From the NCBI RefSeq assembly GCF_010725885.1, contig NZ_AP022600.1:2914001-2978000 (forward strand): a stretch of 64,000 bases of DNA, read 5' to 3'. Each line of letters opens with the position of its first letter. The first letter of the stretch is position 1. Shown piece by piece: positions 27,473-37,443 of this stretch. Origin of the DNA: Mycolicibacterium tokaiense. Lineage in GTDB: Bacteria; Actinomycetota; Actinomycetes; Mycobacteriales; Mycobacteriaceae. Made by a program: the position numbers and the translations under genes. The notes under the pieces were generated by a model. It was not told where the DNA came from and made no database searches. It saw nothing but the letters and a program-made list of their open reading frames with translations.

Positions 27473-28852
27473 ATGGGAACGTCAGCTGTCGCCGATCGCG
27501 AGGCGATGCTGGCGGCCCTGGCGGAGATGGAAGAGCTGACCGCCCGGATGAATCGGCTGTCGATCGACGCGTTCTCCGATGTCGAGTTGTTGGATGTGCA
27601 GCAGCGGCGTGAAGCCATCACCCGCGCGCAGCCGGTGTTCGATCATCGGGTGTATCAGCGGATCACGTCTCAGAGTTCACCGGTGGCCTTGGGTGCCAAG
27701 AGTTACGCGGCAGTGTTGTCGCAGCGGTTGCGGATTTCCAGCTCGGAGGCGCGCCGCCGGTTGGATGAGGCGGCGTTGTTGGGGCCGCGGACCTCGCTGA
27801 CCGGTGAGCCGATGGCGCCCACGATGCCGGGGTTTGCGCGCGGTCAGGCGCAGGGGTTGATCGGGGCCGAGCACATCAAGCATGTGCGGTGGTTTTTCCG
27901 TGAGCTGCCCGGCTTCGTGGACTTCCAGACCCGGGCCAACGCCGAAGAACAACTGGCCCAGCATGCCTGCGAGCTGGGGCCTGAGGCGTTCCGCGCCGCC
28001 GCCGCGCACATGCTCTATCTGCTGAACCAGGACGGGGAGCTCTCCGATGAGGACCGTCAAGCCCTGGCCTATATCCGGGTGGGTAAGCAACGCCCCGACG
28101 GGATGCGCCCGTTCGAAGGCTTGTTGACCCCGGAGGCGTGGGCGACTCTGGAGCCGTTGCTGGAGCGCAACGCCGCCCCGGGGATGTGCAACCCGGCTGA
28201 TGAGAACCCCTGCCTTGACGGTGAACCCACCGAAGAGCAGATACGCAACGACACCCGCACCACGGGCAAACGGAATCACGATGCGCTGCTGGCTCTGTGC
28301 AAGCGCATGCTCACCACGCAGCCGACGGGGACCATCAACGGATTACCGGCGAACGTGGTCATCACCGTGAGTCTGACCGATCTGGAGAAGGGCACCGGCC
28401 ACGGCCTCACTGCCGGCGGCACGCTGCTGCCGATCGCCGATGTGCTGAAGTTCGCCGCCCACTCCCGCCCCTGGCTGGCGCTGTTCGACGGCAAAGGGCT
28501 ACCGCTGCATCTGGGCCGGGCCAGGAGGACCGCCACCCTGGCCCAGCGGTTGATGCTGCTCGCGAAGCACCGGGGCTGCACCATGCCCGGGTGCACCGCC
28601 AGCGCCTACCGCTGCCAGGTGCATCACGCCAACCAGGACTGGAAAGACGGCGGCCGCACCGACATCGAGGACCTGACGTTGGCGTGCGGGCCGAACAATC
28701 GGATGGTGGAGACCACCGGCTGGACCACAAGAAACCGCCCCGAGGATGGTGTCACCGAGTGGATCCCGCCGCCACACCTCGACTGCGGCCAGTCCCGCAC
28801 CAACAACATTTACCACCCGGAACGGATCATCGACCCCGGCGACGACCCGTAA
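27473..28852 (+). CDS. DUF222 / HNH endonuclease (REP13E12 family)
   Basis: The 459-residue protein has a DUF222 helical region (about 10-330) and a C-terminal HNH nuclease: GCTMPGCTAS, QVHHANQDWKDGG and LTLACGPNNRMV, with metal-binding Cys and His residues intact. Family members are scattered and multi-copy in mycobacterial genomes and are often linked to DNA damage. The ATG at 27473 follows an SOS-like half-site. I see no terminal repeats or duplicated target site that would mark a mobile element. A truncated relative is encoded at 23364-23675. Confidence 0.9.
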   Translation: MGTSAVADREAMLAALAEMEELTARMNRLSIDAFSDVELLDVQQRREAITRAQPVFDHRVYQRITSQSSPVALGAKSYAAVLSQRLRISSSEARRRLDEAALLGPRTSLTGEPMAPTMPGFARGQAQGLIGAEHIKHVRWFFRELPGFVDFQTRANAEEQLAQHACELGPEAFRAAAAHMLYLLNQDGELSDEDRQALAYIRVGKQRPDGMRPFEGLLTPEAWATLEPLLERNAAPGMCNPADENPCLDGEPTEEQIRNDTRTTGKRNHDALLALCKRMLTTQPTGTINGLPANVVITVSLTDLEKGTGHGLTAGGTLLPIADVLKFAAHSRPWLALFDGKGLPLHLGRARRTATLAQRLMLLAKHRGCTMPGCTASAYRCQVHHANQDWKDGGRTDIEDLTLACGPNNRMVETTGWTTRNRPEDGVTEWIPPPHLDCGQSRTNNIYHPERIIDPGDDP

Positions 28853-28869
28853 CCAGAAGCTGATGCGCC

Positions 28870-29751
28870 CTACGCCAGAACGGAATCGACCTCGACATAG
28901 CGCACGCGGTGATGCAGGGCGAAGCCCATGGACTCGTAGAGCCGGATTGCCGCGGCGTTGTCGCTGAGCACCTGGACGTAACACCGGGTGGCGCCACGGG
29001 CGGCGCCCCACCCCATCAGCCCTTCGCAGATGGTGCGCGCGTGACCGCGCCGGCGCTGCTCGTCTGCCACCCGCACCGACGAAATACCCAGCCAGCGTGT
29101 GCCGTCCGGGGCGGAGGTCACCGCACCCCGACCCACGGCGGCACTGCCGACGGAGGCGAAGGTGACCTCGCCGTCGACCACCGCGGTGAGAACCTCGACC
29201 GGGACCTCACGTTCATACACCCGTAACCAATCGGCATCCGGACGGGTCGCCGACGTGATGGCGGCCGCGGGGCCTGCTTCGATGTCGCGCACCAGCACCC
29301 GGTTCTCCTTTATCCCGGGTGCACCGACCTTCAGCAGCCGCTCCGGCAGGGCCAACCACGCCGGCAGGCCACGCTCGCCGTACCAGCGTGCCACCGCGGG
29401 CAGTTCGGCCAACGTGGCTGACATCTGCAGCGGCACAGCTGAATTGGCCCGACTGGTGTGCCCGCCCGCGGCGCGTAGGAACCAGCCGCCGATCCAGTGC
29501 TGCTCGGTGCCCGGCCAGGCCAGCGCCGCCGCGTACTCCAGCGCCCGGATCTCGGAGTTGCGCACCGGCCGACCGCTGAGCTCCCGCACGCTGACGACGT
29601 CGGCAGGATCCACTTCGACGGTGCCGTCGGAGGCGGTGCGCACCAGGACAAGCGGCGACGTCGCCTCCAAGTGGCCGATGACGTCGGTCAGGCCGTCGGG
29701 CACCCGGTACCGGATGCTGACGCGGTTGCCGATGCCGGGGAACTCGATCAA
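28870..29751 (-). CDS. GNAT-family N-acetyltransferase (Rv0428c-like)
   Basis: The 293-residue protein has a C-terminal GNAT domain with acetyl-CoA motif [20 protein letters not shown] and [20 protein letters not shown]. The N-terminal half ([19 protein letters not shown]) matches the mycobacterial Rv0428c group. The start is TTG within the def stop codon (TTGA, 29751-29748), giving tight coupling to peptide deformylase. The shared operon hints at N-terminal protein processing, but the substrate is unknown. Confidence 0.88.
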   Translation of the reverse strand: MIEFPGIGNRVSIRYRVPDGLTDVIGHLEATSPLVLVRTASDGTVEVDPADVVSVRELSGRPVRNSEIRALEYAAALAWPGTEQHWIGGWFLRAAGGHTSRANSAVPLQMSATLAELPAVARWYGERGLPAWLALPERLLKVGAPGIKENRVLVRDIEAGPAAAITSATRPDADWLRVYEREVPVEVLTAVVDGEVTFASVGSAAVGRGAVTSAPDGTRWLGISSVRVADEQRRRGHARTICEGLMGWGAARGATRCYVQVLSDNAAAIRLYESMGFALHHRVRYVEVDSVLA

Positions 29752-30341
29752 TGCCCGAAGGGATCCGGTCCCTCGCCCGGGGTCCAGGAGAAGCCCGGCA
29801 CACCCCAGCCGTTCCGCTTGACCGCGCGCTTGGCGGCGCGGGCGTGGCGGCCCACCAACCGGTCCAGATAGAGGAAGCCGTCCAGGTGTCCGGTCTCGTG
29901 CTGCAGCATGCGGGCGAACAGGCCGGTGCCCTCGATGTCGACCGGGGCGCCCTCGGCGTCGACGCCGGTCACGCGGGCCCAGGTGGCGCGGCCGGTGGGG
30001 AAGTTCTCCCCGGGCACCGACAGGCATCCCTCGTCGTCGTCCTCCGGGTCGGGCATGGTCTCGGGTACCTCGGAGGTCTCGAGCACCGGGTTGATCACCA
30101 CGCCGCGTCGCCGCACCGTCGCCTTGCGGTCATCGGCGCAGTCATAGACGAAGACCCGCAGCGGTACGCCGATCTGGTTGGCGGCCAAGCCGACTCCGTA
30201 TGCGGCGTCCATGGTCTCGTACAGATCTTCGATGAGTGCGGTCACGTCTTCGGGGATCGATCCGCCGGGGCCGAGCTCCACCGGCTGGGTCGGAGTGTGC
30301 AGGACGGGGTCTCCCACGATGCGGATCGGAACTACTGCCAT
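29748..30341 (-). CDS. def: Peptide deformylase
   Basis: The 197-residue metallo-enzyme removes the formyl group from nascent protein N-termini. It has the three signatures [20 protein letters not shown] (metal Cys) and QHETGHLDG (HExxH). Length and sequence equal those of M. tuberculosis Def (Rv0429c, 197 residues). The ATG at 30341 starts [11 protein letters not shown] as in that protein. Its downstream partner is the GNAT gene. Confidence 0.97.
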   Translation of the reverse strand: MAVVPIRIVGDPVLHTPTQPVELGPGGSIPEDVTALIEDLYETMDAAYGVGLAANQIGVPLRVFVYDCADDRKATVRRRGVVINPVLETSEVPETMPDPEDDDEGCLSVPGENFPTGRATWARVTGVDAEGAPVDIEGTGLFARMLQHETGHLDGFLYLDRLVGRHARAAKRAVKRNGWGVPGFSWTPGEGPDPFGH

Positions 30342-30468
30342 GGTCGGCAAGCTTAAGTCAGCCGACGCGCTGGTTCGGGTGCCCTCCCAAATGACGCGGG
30401 CGTGGTTGAATACTCGCGCAGAACCACACCGATGTCATTTCGTTGGCGAATGGTTACAAGGGAGCGGA

Positions 30469-30777
30469 ATGGAAGGCGCCATGGCAAGGGCTGAGCGTTC
30501 GGGGGATGACGCTGAGCTCACCGATGGGCTGACCCGTCGCGAGCACGACATCCTTGCATTCGAACGGCAATGGTGGAAGTACGCCGGGTCCAAAGAAGAG
30601 GCCATCAAAGAGCTCTTCTCCATGTCAGCCACGCGCTACTACCAGGTGCTCAACGCCCTCGTCGAACGGCCCGAAGCGCTGGCGGCCGACCCGATGCTGG
30701 TCAAGCGTCTCCGTCGGCTGCGGGCCACCCGCCAGAAGGCCCGCGCCGCACGCAAGCTGGGCTTTGACATCACCTGA
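30469..30777 (+). CDS. DUF3263 protein (Rv0430-like)
   Basis: The 102-residue, highly charged, helical protein contains LTRREHDILAFERQWWKYAG and SATRYYQVLNALV. The DUF3263 family resembles a helix-turn-helix, and its role is not established. The ATG at 30469 follows GGGAGCGG and gives exactly the 102 residues of Rv0430; an ATG at 30481 is possible. It heads a plus-strand run with the LytR_C gene and sodC. Confidence 0.87.
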   Translation: MEGAMARAERSGDDAELTDGLTRREHDILAFERQWWKYAGSKEEAIKELFSMSATRYYQVLNALVERPEALAADPMLVKRLRRLRATRQKARAARKLGFDIT

Positions 30778-30792
30778 GTTAGGGTGGGCGCG

Positions 30793-31257
30793 ATGAACGA
30801 GCGCGTTCCTGACTCCTCCGGGCTGCCACTGCGCGCCATTGTGATGGTGCTGCTGTTCCTGGGCATCGTGTTCCTGCTGGTCGGCTTCCAGGCGTTGAAC
30901 TCCAGCGGTGACGATGACGACACCGCCGGTACGCCAGTGGTCACCACCACCTCCAGTGCGGCGCCGACCTCGGAGACCGAGGAGCCCGCGCCGCGCCCGG
31001 AGGTCCGGGTGTTCAACATCTCCGAGGTGGCCGGGGCGGCCGAGAACGTCGCCAACCGGGTGCGTGAGGACAACTGGAACGTCACCGAAGTGGGCAACCT
31101 GGTGCTGCCGGACGTGCCCGTCACCACCGTGTACTTCGGTGAAGGCGAGCAGGAGGCGGCCGAAGAACTGGGACGGCTGCTGGAAGCTCCCGTCGCACCC
31201 CGCATTCCCGAGGTCGCAGAGCAACCACCCGGGTTGATCGTGGTGGTCACAGGTTAG
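30793..31257 (+). CDS. virR: LytR_C-domain membrane protein (VirR-like)
   Basis: The 154-residue protein has one N-terminal membrane segment ([17 protein letters not shown]), a Thr/Ser/Pro linker and an extracytoplasmic LytR C-terminal domain ([20 protein letters not shown]). By position and architecture it corresponds to Rv0431 (VirR), reported to influence vesicle release and cell-wall integrity. ATG 30793 is preferred; GTG 30784 would add three residues. It lies 10 nt before sodC. Confidence 0.85.
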   Translation: MNERVPDSSGLPLRAIVMVLLFLGIVFLLVGFQALNSSGDDDDTAGTPVVTTTSSAAPTSETEEPAPRPEVRVFNISEVAGAAENVANRVREDNWNVTEVGNLVLPDVPVTTVYFGEGEQEAAEELGRLLEAPVAPRIPEVAEQPPGLIVVVTG

Positions 31258-31267
31258 GCTGGCGCGC

Positions 31268-31987
31268 ATGCCCGCCAGACTTCTGAAGAAGCCCGCGCTC
31301 GCCGTCGCAGTCCTGCTGCCCGTCGTCGGTCTGACCGCGTGCACCCCGTACGAGCCCGTCGCCTCCGAGCCGGGCACCACCCCGCCGGTGTGGACCGGCT
31401 CGCCGGCGCCCGCAGCGGGCGAGGGTGAGGGCGAAGGCGGTGCCGAAAGCCAGAGCAGCAGCGGCGCCGAATCGTCGCTCGAGGTGCCGATCAACACCGC
31501 CGACGGCACCGAAGTGGCAACGGCCACCTTCGAGTTCAGCGCCGGGTACGCGACCATCACGGTCGAGACCACCGAAACCGGGGTGCTGACCCCCGGCTTC
31601 CACGGACTGCACATCCACTCCGTCGGCGCGTGCGAGGCCAACTCGGTGGCTCCCACCGGCGGGGCGCCGGGTGACTTCCTGTCCGCGGGCGGGCACTTCC
31701 AGGTACCGGGCCACAGCGGGCACCCGGCCAGCGGCGACCTGAGTTCGCTGCAGGTGCGCGAGGACGGGTCCGCGCGGCTGGTCACCACCACCGACGCCTT
31801 CACCGAGGACGATCTGCTGGCCGGCCAGGGCACCGCGATCATGATCCACGAGGGCCCGGACAACTTCGCCAACATCCCGCCCGAGCGCTACAACCAGGTC
31901 AACGGAACCCCGGGTCCGGACGCCACGACCATGGCCACCGGTGACGCCGGCGGCCGGGTGGCTTGCGGTGTCATCGGCGGGCAGTAG
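31268..31987 (+). CDS. sodC: Cu/Zn superoxide dismutase lipoprotein
   Basis: The 239-residue precursor has a lipoprotein signal (VVGLTACTP), a Gly/Glu/Ser-rich linker and a Cu/Zn SOD fold. Copper ligands appear in [10 protein letters not shown] and MIHEGPDN. The [18 protein letters not shown] loop supplies further His and Asp candidates but is short, as in M. tuberculosis SodC (Rv0432). It detoxifies superoxide outside the membrane. The following ligase gene overlaps it by 20 nt if its GTG start is correct. Confidence 0.93.
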   Translation: MPARLLKKPALAVAVLLPVVGLTACTPYEPVASEPGTTPPVWTGSPAPAAGEGEGEGGAESQSSSGAESSLEVPINTADGTEVATATFEFSAGYATITVETTETGVLTPGFHGLHIHSVGACEANSVAPTGGAPGDFLSAGGHFQVPGHSGHPASGDLSSLQVREDGSARLVTTTDAFTEDDLLAGQGTAIMIHEGPDNFANIPPERYNQVNGTPGPDATTMATGDAGGRVACGVIGGQ

Positions 31988-33101
31988 CGCCGACCGCATC
32001 GATTTTGCCGGTTCCTACCGGCCGACCGTCGGCGTCGAATGGGAGTTCGCGCTCGTCGACGCGGTGACCCGCGACCTGTCCAACGAGGCCGCCGGGGTGA
32101 TCGCCGAGCTGGGTGAGAACCCGCACGTGCACAAGGAGTTGCTGCGCAACACCGTCGAGATCGTCACCGGCATCTGCTTCAACTCCGGGCAGGCCATGGA
32201 GGATCTGGCCACGACGCTGCGTGCGGTGCGACAGGTGGTGCGCGGTCGCGGCATGGAATTGTTCTGCGCCGGAACACATCCCTTCGCTGAAGCTTCCGCG
32301 CAGAAGCTCACCGATGCTCCCCGCTACGCCGAGCTGATCAACCGCACCCAGTGGTGGGGCCGCCAGATGTTGATCTGGGGCGTGCACGTCCACGTCGGGG
32401 TGTCCTCGGCGCACAAGGTGATGCCGATCATCAGCTCCCTGCTCAACCACTATCCGCACCTGCTGGCGCTGTCGGCGTCCTCGCCGTGGTGGGAAGGTGA
32501 GGACACCGGCTACGCGAGCAACCGGGCGATGATGTTCCAGCAGTTGCCCACTGCGGGGCTGCCGTTCCAGTTCCAGACGTGGCGCGAGTTCGAGGGCTTC
32601 GTGCACGACCAGAAGAAGACCGGCATCATCGACCACATCAACGAGGTGCGCTGGGACATCCGGCCGTCGCCGAATCTGGGCACCGTCGAGATCCGGATCT
32701 TCGACGGGGTCTCCAACATCGAGGAACTCAGCGCGCTGGTGGCACTGACGCACTGTCTGGTGGTGGATCTGGACCGCCGCCTCGACGCCGGCGAAGCGCT
32801 ACCGGTGATGCCGCCGTGGCACGTGCAGGAGAACAAGTGGCGCGCGGCGCGCTACGGCCTGGACGCCATCATCATCCAGGATGCCGACAGCAACGAGCGG
32901 CTGGTCACCGAAGACCTCGACGACCTGCTCAACCGGCTGGAACCGGTGGCCCACTCCCTGCACTGCTCCGACGAACTGGCCCGGGTGGCCGACATTCCCC
33001 GCCGCGGTGGGTCCTACCAGCGGCAACGTCGGGTGGCGGAGGAGAACGACGGGGATCTGCGTATGGTGGTCGATGCGCTGGTGGACGAGCTCATCCTCTA
33101 G
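31968..33101 (+). CDS. YbdK-type carboxylate-amine ligase (glutamate-cysteine ligase-like)
   Basis: The 377-residue GCS2-family protein has [29 protein letters not shown] and [16 protein letters not shown], and matches Rv0433 over its length. YbdK enzymes show weak glutamate-cysteine ligase activity; the physiological substrate is unclear, since mycobacteria use mycothiol and ergothioneine instead of glutathione. The GTG at 31968 is chosen over one at 31941 because it overlaps sodC less and fits the homologous N-terminus. Confidence 0.92.
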   Translation: MSSAGSSADRIDFAGSYRPTVGVEWEFALVDAVTRDLSNEAAGVIAELGENPHVHKELLRNTVEIVTGICFNSGQAMEDLATTLRAVRQVVRGRGMELFCAGTHPFAEASAQKLTDAPRYAELINRTQWWGRQMLIWGVHVHVGVSSAHKVMPIISSLLNHYPHLLALSASSPWWEGEDTGYASNRAMMFQQLPTAGLPFQFQTWREFEGFVHDQKKTGIIDHINEVRWDIRPSPNLGTVEIRIFDGVSNIEELSALVALTHCLVVDLDRRLDAGEALPVMPPWHVQENKWRAARYGLDAIIIQDADSNERLVTEDLDDLLNRLEPVAHSLHCSDELARVADIPRRGGSYQRQRRVAEENDGDLRMVVDALVDELIL

Positions 33102-33117
33102 AGATCTGGGTGCACCC

Positions 33118-33555
33118 ATGGACTACACGTTGGCCGCACGGATGGTCGCCGGGATCGCGGTGACCGCAGCCGCCGTGGCGGCCTGCAGCACCACCGTCGA
33201 CGGCAACCCGGTGGCCGGACCCGACACTCAGGCCCTCAGCACGCCGGCCCCCACCACTCAGTCGCCCACCACTCAGTCGCCGACGACGCGGACCACACCC
33301 CCCGGTGCGCCCACCGTGCCGTCCGTGCCCACCCGGACCGCGACGCCGGGTTCACCGGCGGCGGACACCACCTGCGACGAGTACATCAACCTCGACGAGA
33401 CGGCCCAGCGCGAGGTCATCACCGCCGTCGCGGCCGACAACCAGCTGGTGTCGCTGAACCCCGAGCTGTGGGTCACCCTCACCAGCGCGCTGTGCACCTT
33501 CGCCGAACCGTCAACGCCGGTGCGCGACGTGCTGGCAGGGCAGGGGATCCGGTGA
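33118..33555 (+). CDS. Small lipoprotein with Pro/Thr-rich linker
   Basis: The 145-residue precursor has a signal sequence ending in lipobox AVAACST. A Pro/Thr/Ser linker with the repeat TTQSPTTQSPTT (about 38-80) precedes a small domain with two cysteines (DTTCDEYI, TSALCTFAE). The pattern DEYINLDETAQREVITAVA is seen in other mycobacterial small lipoproteins of unknown function. It starts 16 nt after the ligase gene and its stop overlaps the next start (GTGA). Confidence 0.75.
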   Translation: MDYTLAARMVAGIAVTAAAVAACSTTVDGNPVAGPDTQALSTPAPTTQSPTTQSPTTRTTPPGAPTVPSVPTRTATPGSPAADTTCDEYINLDETAQREVITAVAADNQLVSLNPELWVTLTSALCTFAEPSTPVRDVLAGQGIR

Positions 33556-34184
33556 CCGCGACGCCGATGTTCCCGCTGGAGACGGCGATGCTGCCCGGCG
33601 AGCAGCTACCGCTGCGAATCTTCGAGCCGCGGTACGCCGCGCTGGTGCAGGACACCTTGGACCGCGACGACAAGTCATTCGGGGTGGTGCTGATCGAACG
33701 TGGCCGGGAGGTGGGCGGCGGCGACGACCGCCTCGACATCGGGGTGCGGGCCCGCATCGCGGCCTTCGAGGACTACGGCGATGGCACCTACCGGCTGCGC
33801 TGCGCGCTGACCGAACGAATCCGGGTGACGCAGTGGCTGCCTGATGATCCTTATCCGCGGGCCGAGGTGCAGTCCTGGCCCGACGAGCCGGGCCCGGTCA
33901 GCAGCAGCGGGGTCGGCGACGTCGAAGACCGCATCTGGGGGCTGTTCGAACGGATCGCCCACGCGCGCGACGCGCACCTGCCGGAGCGGGCCGACGTGCT
34001 GGGCGACGGGCTGGATGTGCCTGCCGGACAACGGCTCTACGAGCTGGCGGCCCGGATGCCGATGGGCACCGCCGACAAGTACTCGGTACTGGCCGCCCCG
34101 TCGCCGGCCGACCGGCTGACCGCGCTGCAGGAGGCCGTCGACATCGTCTCTGCGATGGTGGAGTTCCAGCTCTCCGGCGACTGA
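33552..34184 (+). CDS. Lon N-terminal-domain protein (Rv0434-like)
   Basis: The 210-residue protein consists of the substrate-binding LON domain only: FPLETAMLPGEQLPLRIFEPRY followed by SFGVVLIERGREVGGG. There is no ATPase or protease part. It corresponds to Rv0434. Stand-alone LON domains may bind unfolded proteins, but this is unproven. The GTG start lies in the preceding stop (GTGA). It is convergent with mrpG, with 2 nt between the genes. Confidence 0.9.
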   Translation: MTATPMFPLETAMLPGEQLPLRIFEPRYAALVQDTLDRDDKSFGVVLIERGREVGGGDDRLDIGVRARIAAFEDYGDGTYRLRCALTERIRVTQWLPDDPYPRAEVQSWPDEPGPVSSSGVGDVEDRIWGLFERIAHARDAHLPERADVLGDGLDVPAGQRLYELAARMPMGTADKYSVLAAPSPADRLTALQEAVDIVSAMVEFQLSGD

Positions 34185-34186
34185 GG

Positions 34187-34516
34187 CTACCTGTCGTCGC
34201 GCATCTCGTCGGCGGCCAGCAGGTCGTCGCGGTCGCGCTGCTCGCGGTAGGCCAGCTGGCCCACCCGCTGTGCCACCACCGGGGCGGTGATGAGGGTGAA
34301 CAGGCCGGTCAAGATGATCATCCCCACGTCGGGGTGGCCACGCAGCCGCAACGCGGCTCCCAGCAGCACCAGCAACAGGCCCAGCGTCTGGGGCTTGCTG
34401 GCGGAGTGCATGCGCGAGAGGGTGTCGGGGAAGCGGACCACTCCGATGGCGGCGGTCAGCGCCAGCGCCGAACCGCCCAGCACCAGCACCCCGGACAGGA
34501 CGTCGAAGGCGTTCAT
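34187..34516 (-). CDS. mrpG: Na+/H+ antiporter subunit G
   Basis: The 109-residue protein has three hydrophobic segments and the MrpG signature GVVRFPDTLSRMHSASKPQTLG. It is the last gene of the mrp operon; the ATG overlaps the mrpF stop (ATGA). The charged tail (REQRDRDDLLAADEMRDDR) is cytoplasmic by prediction. The M. tuberculosis genome lacks this operon at this place. Confidence 0.92.
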   Translation of the reverse strand: MNAFDVLSGVLVLGGSALALTAAIGVVRFPDTLSRMHSASKPQTLGLLLVLLGAALRLRGHPDVGMIILTGLFTLITAPVVAQRVGQLAYREQRDRDDLLAADEMRDDR

Positions 34517-34791
34517 CGTTTCGCCCCCCGATTCTCGCTGTCGGGCACGCGGAATCGCGCCACGCTGACCGATCCGACGAAGCTGATCAGCGCCAGCGCG
34601 GCCAGGCTGTAGGTCACAGTGGTGTCCAGGCTGAACGCCGCCCAGGTGCCGATGCTGCACATGGTGACGGCCACCAGGGTGTCCAGGGCGACCAGCCGGT
34701 CCAGTGTGCTCGGGCCGGCCAGCAGCCGGAACATGGTGATGGCCGCCGCGGCGATCAGCATCACCGCGGCGATCAACCACACGGTGTTCAC
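34513..34791 (-). CDS. mrpF: Na+/H+ antiporter subunit F
   Basis: The 92-residue protein has three hydrophobic segments and the MrpF pattern RLLAGPSTLDRLVALDTL. The GTG start overlaps the mrpE stop by 4 nt and the gene ends within the mrpG start, so the three are translationally coupled. Subunits E, F and G are needed for complex assembly and ion transport. Confidence 0.92.
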   Translation of the reverse strand: MNTVWLIAAVMLIAAAAITMFRLLAGPSTLDRLVALDTLVAVTMCSIGTWAAFSLDTTVTYSLAALALISFVGSVSVARFRVPDSENRGAKR

Positions 34792-35378
34792 TGCGGCGCC
34801 TCCTCGGTCTCGGGGTCGCCGGCCAGTTCCTCCGCCGACGCGGGCCGCCACTCGCTGTCGCGTTCGAACGCCGCGATGAGCAGCCGTTCGACCACGGCGA
34901 CCTGGTGGTAGAACTGCTTGACCGCCTTGTCCGATCCCACGTTGATGACGTGGGCATACAGCAACCGGCGCACCTGGTCGATTTCCAGCACGATCGAGCC
35001 CGGGATCAGGTTGTAGATGTTGACCGCGAGCGCCAGCACCAGGTCCGACTTCACGGACAGCTGGGCCCGCAGCACCGCGCTGCGCGGCGGCGGCCCGGGG
35101 CGGATGGCCAGCCAGGCGATCTGGAAACTGGACATCACCAGGTACACGTTGACGCGGATGACCAGGTTGAGCAGTGACAGGACATGCACCTTGCCCTGGA
35201 CCGGCACCCGTGGCAGCGGCAGGAACACCGTGATGAGCAGTCCCACCGCCAGCCCGGACAAGACATTCGCCGCAGAGACGTTGCCCCACAACAGAACCCA
35301 TACCGCAGTCAGGCCCACCAGCACCCAGATGCGCAGCATGAACCATCGCATCGTGGGTTTCTTCGGCGGTTTCCTCAC
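34788..35378 (-). CDS. mrpE: Na+/H+ antiporter subunit E
   Basis: The 196-residue MrpE protein has an N-terminal membrane region (MLRIWVLVGLTAVWVLLWG) and the family segment VNIYNLIPGSIVLEI (normally TPGT/PGT in other groups). A C-terminal cytoplasmic extension is rich in Glu. The GTG start overlaps the mrpD stop (GTGA). Confidence 0.92.
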   Translation of the reverse strand: MRKPPKKPTMRWFMLRIWVLVGLTAVWVLLWGNVSAANVLSGLAVGLLITVFLPLPRVPVQGKVHVLSLLNLVIRVNVYLVMSSFQIAWLAIRPGPPPRSAVLRAQLSVKSDLVLALAVNIYNLIPGSIVLEIDQVRRLLYAHVINVGSDKAVKQFYHQVAVVERLLIAAFERDSEWRPASAEELAGDPETEEAPQ

Positions 35379-36973
35379 GGGCGCGCACCTCCCACCACTG
35401 CGCCGATGTACTGATCGCGGTTGATCACCTCGTCGGCGGCCCGTTCGCTGAACGCGAAGATCGGTCCCGCAGCCACCGTCAGGGCCAGCCCGACGGCCAT
35501 CAGCGCCATGGTGGGCACCACCATGCCGATGGGCATGCGGCCCACGTCGGCGCGCTCCTCGAACGGGATGTCCTCGTCGTCGTCGAGCAGCGCGGCCGGC
35601 CCGGCCGTGGAGCGTTCGCCTTCGGGGGCGTCGGCGCGGGCCCGCCAGAACGCCTTGGTCCACACCCGGGCCACCACGTACAGGGTCAGCAGGCTGGTCA
35701 CCACGCCGCCGCCCACCAGCCACCAGGCCAGCACCGATCCGTCGGCGCTGCCCGCCTCCAGCAGGGCCACCTTGCCGATGAAGCCCGAGAACGGCGGGAT
35801 ACCACCGAGATTCAGCGCCGGGATGATGAACACGAACGCCAGCAGGGGGCTGGCCGCCGCCAGACCGCCGAGCCGTTTGAGCGTCGACGCCCCGGCTTGG
35901 CGCTCGATCAGACCCACCACCAGGAACAACGTCGTCTGCACGATGATGTGGTGGGCCACGTAGTAGATGGCCCCGGACATGCCGAGCTGACTGGACAGCG
36001 CGATCCCGAAGACCATGTAGCCGATGTGGCTGACCAGCGTGAAGGACAGCAGACGCTTGATGTCGCTCTGTGCGATCGCGCCCAGGATGCCCACCACCAT
36101 GGTGAGCAGCGCGGCCACCAGCAGCAGGGGATCCAGCCCGCCGCCGGGGAACAGCAGCGAGTGCGCCCGGATGATGGCGTAGACGCCGACCTTGGTGAGC
36201 AGCCCGGCGAACACCGCGGTGACGGGTGCCGGTGCAGTGGGGTAGGAGTCGGGCAGCCAGGTCGACAGCGGGAACACCGCGGCTTTGATGCCGAACGCCA
36301 CCAGCAGCACCGCGAACAGCGCACTGCGTGTTCCGGGGCTCACGTCGTCGAGGCGCAACGCCAACTCGGCCATGTTCAGCGTGCCGGTGGCCGCGTACAC
36401 CAGCGCGAGTCCGAACAAGAAGATCATCGACGAAACCATCGAGACCATCACGTAGGCGATGCCGGCGCGCACCCGGTCGCGGGTGCCGCCGATGGTGAGC
36501 AGTACGAAGCTGGCCGACAGCAACACCTCGAAGCCGACGTAGAGGTTGAACAGGTCACCGGCCAGGAACGCGCTGCAGACGCCTGCGGAGAGCACCAGGT
36601 AGGTGGGCAGGAAGATCGACACCGGCTGGCGGTCGTCACCGTCGCGGATGCCCTGACCGATGGCGTAGAAGATCACCGCCAGCAGGACCACCGACGACAC
36701 CAGCAGCATCAGGGCCGAGAGCCGGTCGGCCACCAGGGTGATGCCCAGCGGCCCCATGCCCGGTTCGCTCTCGCCCCAGCCGCCCACCTGCAGCGCCTGC
36801 ACCCCGTCGCGGTCCACGACGTACACCAGCGCGGCGCACACCGCCACCACCGAGGTCAGCGCGGCCACGGTGATGGCGCGCTGGGTCCGCGGTTTGCGGC
36901 CCGCGATGAGATTGAGGGCGGCCCCGAGCAGCGGGATCAGCACGGGTAGCGGGATCAGGATCTGGGCCAGCAT
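35375..36973 (-). CDS. mrpD: Na+/H+ antiporter subunit D
   Basis: The 532-residue protein is related to the proton-pumping NuoL/M/N subunits of respiratory complex I, with about 14 hydrophobic segments. It has SAFLAGDLFNLYVGFEVLL, the KAAVFPLSTWLPDSYPTAP helix and LAFGIKAA-type Lys-containing helices used for proton transfer. Its ATG shares one base with the mrpC stop (TGATG). Confidence 0.94.
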   Translation of the reverse strand: MLAQILIPLPVLIPLLGAALNLIAGRKPRTQRAITVAALTSVVAVCAALVYVVDRDGVQALQVGGWGESEPGMGPLGITLVADRLSALMLLVSSVVLLAVIFYAIGQGIRDGDDRQPVSIFLPTYLVLSAGVCSAFLAGDLFNLYVGFEVLLSASFVLLTIGGTRDRVRAGIAYVMVSMVSSMIFLFGLALVYAATGTLNMAELALRLDDVSPGTRSALFAVLLVAFGIKAAVFPLSTWLPDSYPTAPAPVTAVFAGLLTKVGVYAIIRAHSLLFPGGGLDPLLLVAALLTMVVGILGAIAQSDIKRLLSFTLVSHIGYMVFGIALSSQLGMSGAIYYVAHHIIVQTTLFLVVGLIERQAGASTLKRLGGLAAASPLLAFVFIIPALNLGGIPPFSGFIGKVALLEAGSADGSVLAWWLVGGGVVTSLLTLYVVARVWTKAFWRARADAPEGERSTAGPAALLDDDEDIPFEERADVGRMPIGMVVPTMALMAVGLALTVAAGPIFAFSERAADEVINRDQYIGAVVGGARP

Positions 36974-37443
36974 CAGCGCGACCCCTGATGTCCGGGCAGC
37001 GCGTCCAGCTCGTCGGGTTCGTCGGTGTCGGGATGCTCGGCCACCGTGCCTTCGAGCGCCTCCTCGTCGGCCTGGGCGGCCTTGGCTTCCTGGGACACCT
37101 TGGTGTCTTCGGGGTCGTTGGCGACTTCTTCGACCGTGGTCAGCCGGTAGGACCGGTAGGCCAGCGCCAGCACGAAGGCGGCGATGCCCATGGTGATGAC
37201 GATGGCGGTCAGGATCATGCCTTGGGCCAGCGGGTCAGCGGTGGTGGTGTTGTTGCCGCTGGTGCGTCCGCGCACCGGGGGATTGCCGGACGGGCCCCCG
37301 GCCGTGAGGATCAGCAGGTTGATGGCGTTGCTCAGCAGCAGCAGCCCCAGCAGCATGCGGGTGAGGTTGCGCTCCAGCAGCAGGTACACCCCGCAGGTGG
37401 TGAGGCCGCCGATGATGATGAGCGGGACGATGTAGGTGGTCAT
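36973..37443 (-). CDS. mrpC: Na+/H+ antiporter subunit C
   Basis: The 156-residue NuoK-like subunit has three hydrophobic segments, LLERNLTRMLLGLLLLSNA and DPLAQGMILTAIVITMGIA. A long acidic C-terminal tail (about 115-156, rich in Glu, Asp and Ala) is unusual for MrpC. The ATG overlaps the mrpA stop (ATGA). Confidence 0.93.
   Translation of the reverse strand: MTTYIVPLIIIGGLTTCGVYLLLERNLTRMLLGLLLLSNAINLLILTAGGPSGNPPVRGRTSGNNTTTADPLAQGMILTAIVITMGIAAFVLALAYRSYRLTTVEEVANDPEDTKVSQEAKAAQADEEALEGTVAEHPDTDEPDELDALPGHQGSR

Noticed and set aside
27473..28852. HNH gene as a mobile element or insertion sequence
   Set aside because: No terminal inverted repeats, target duplication or transposase is visible; the family is scattered by unknown means.
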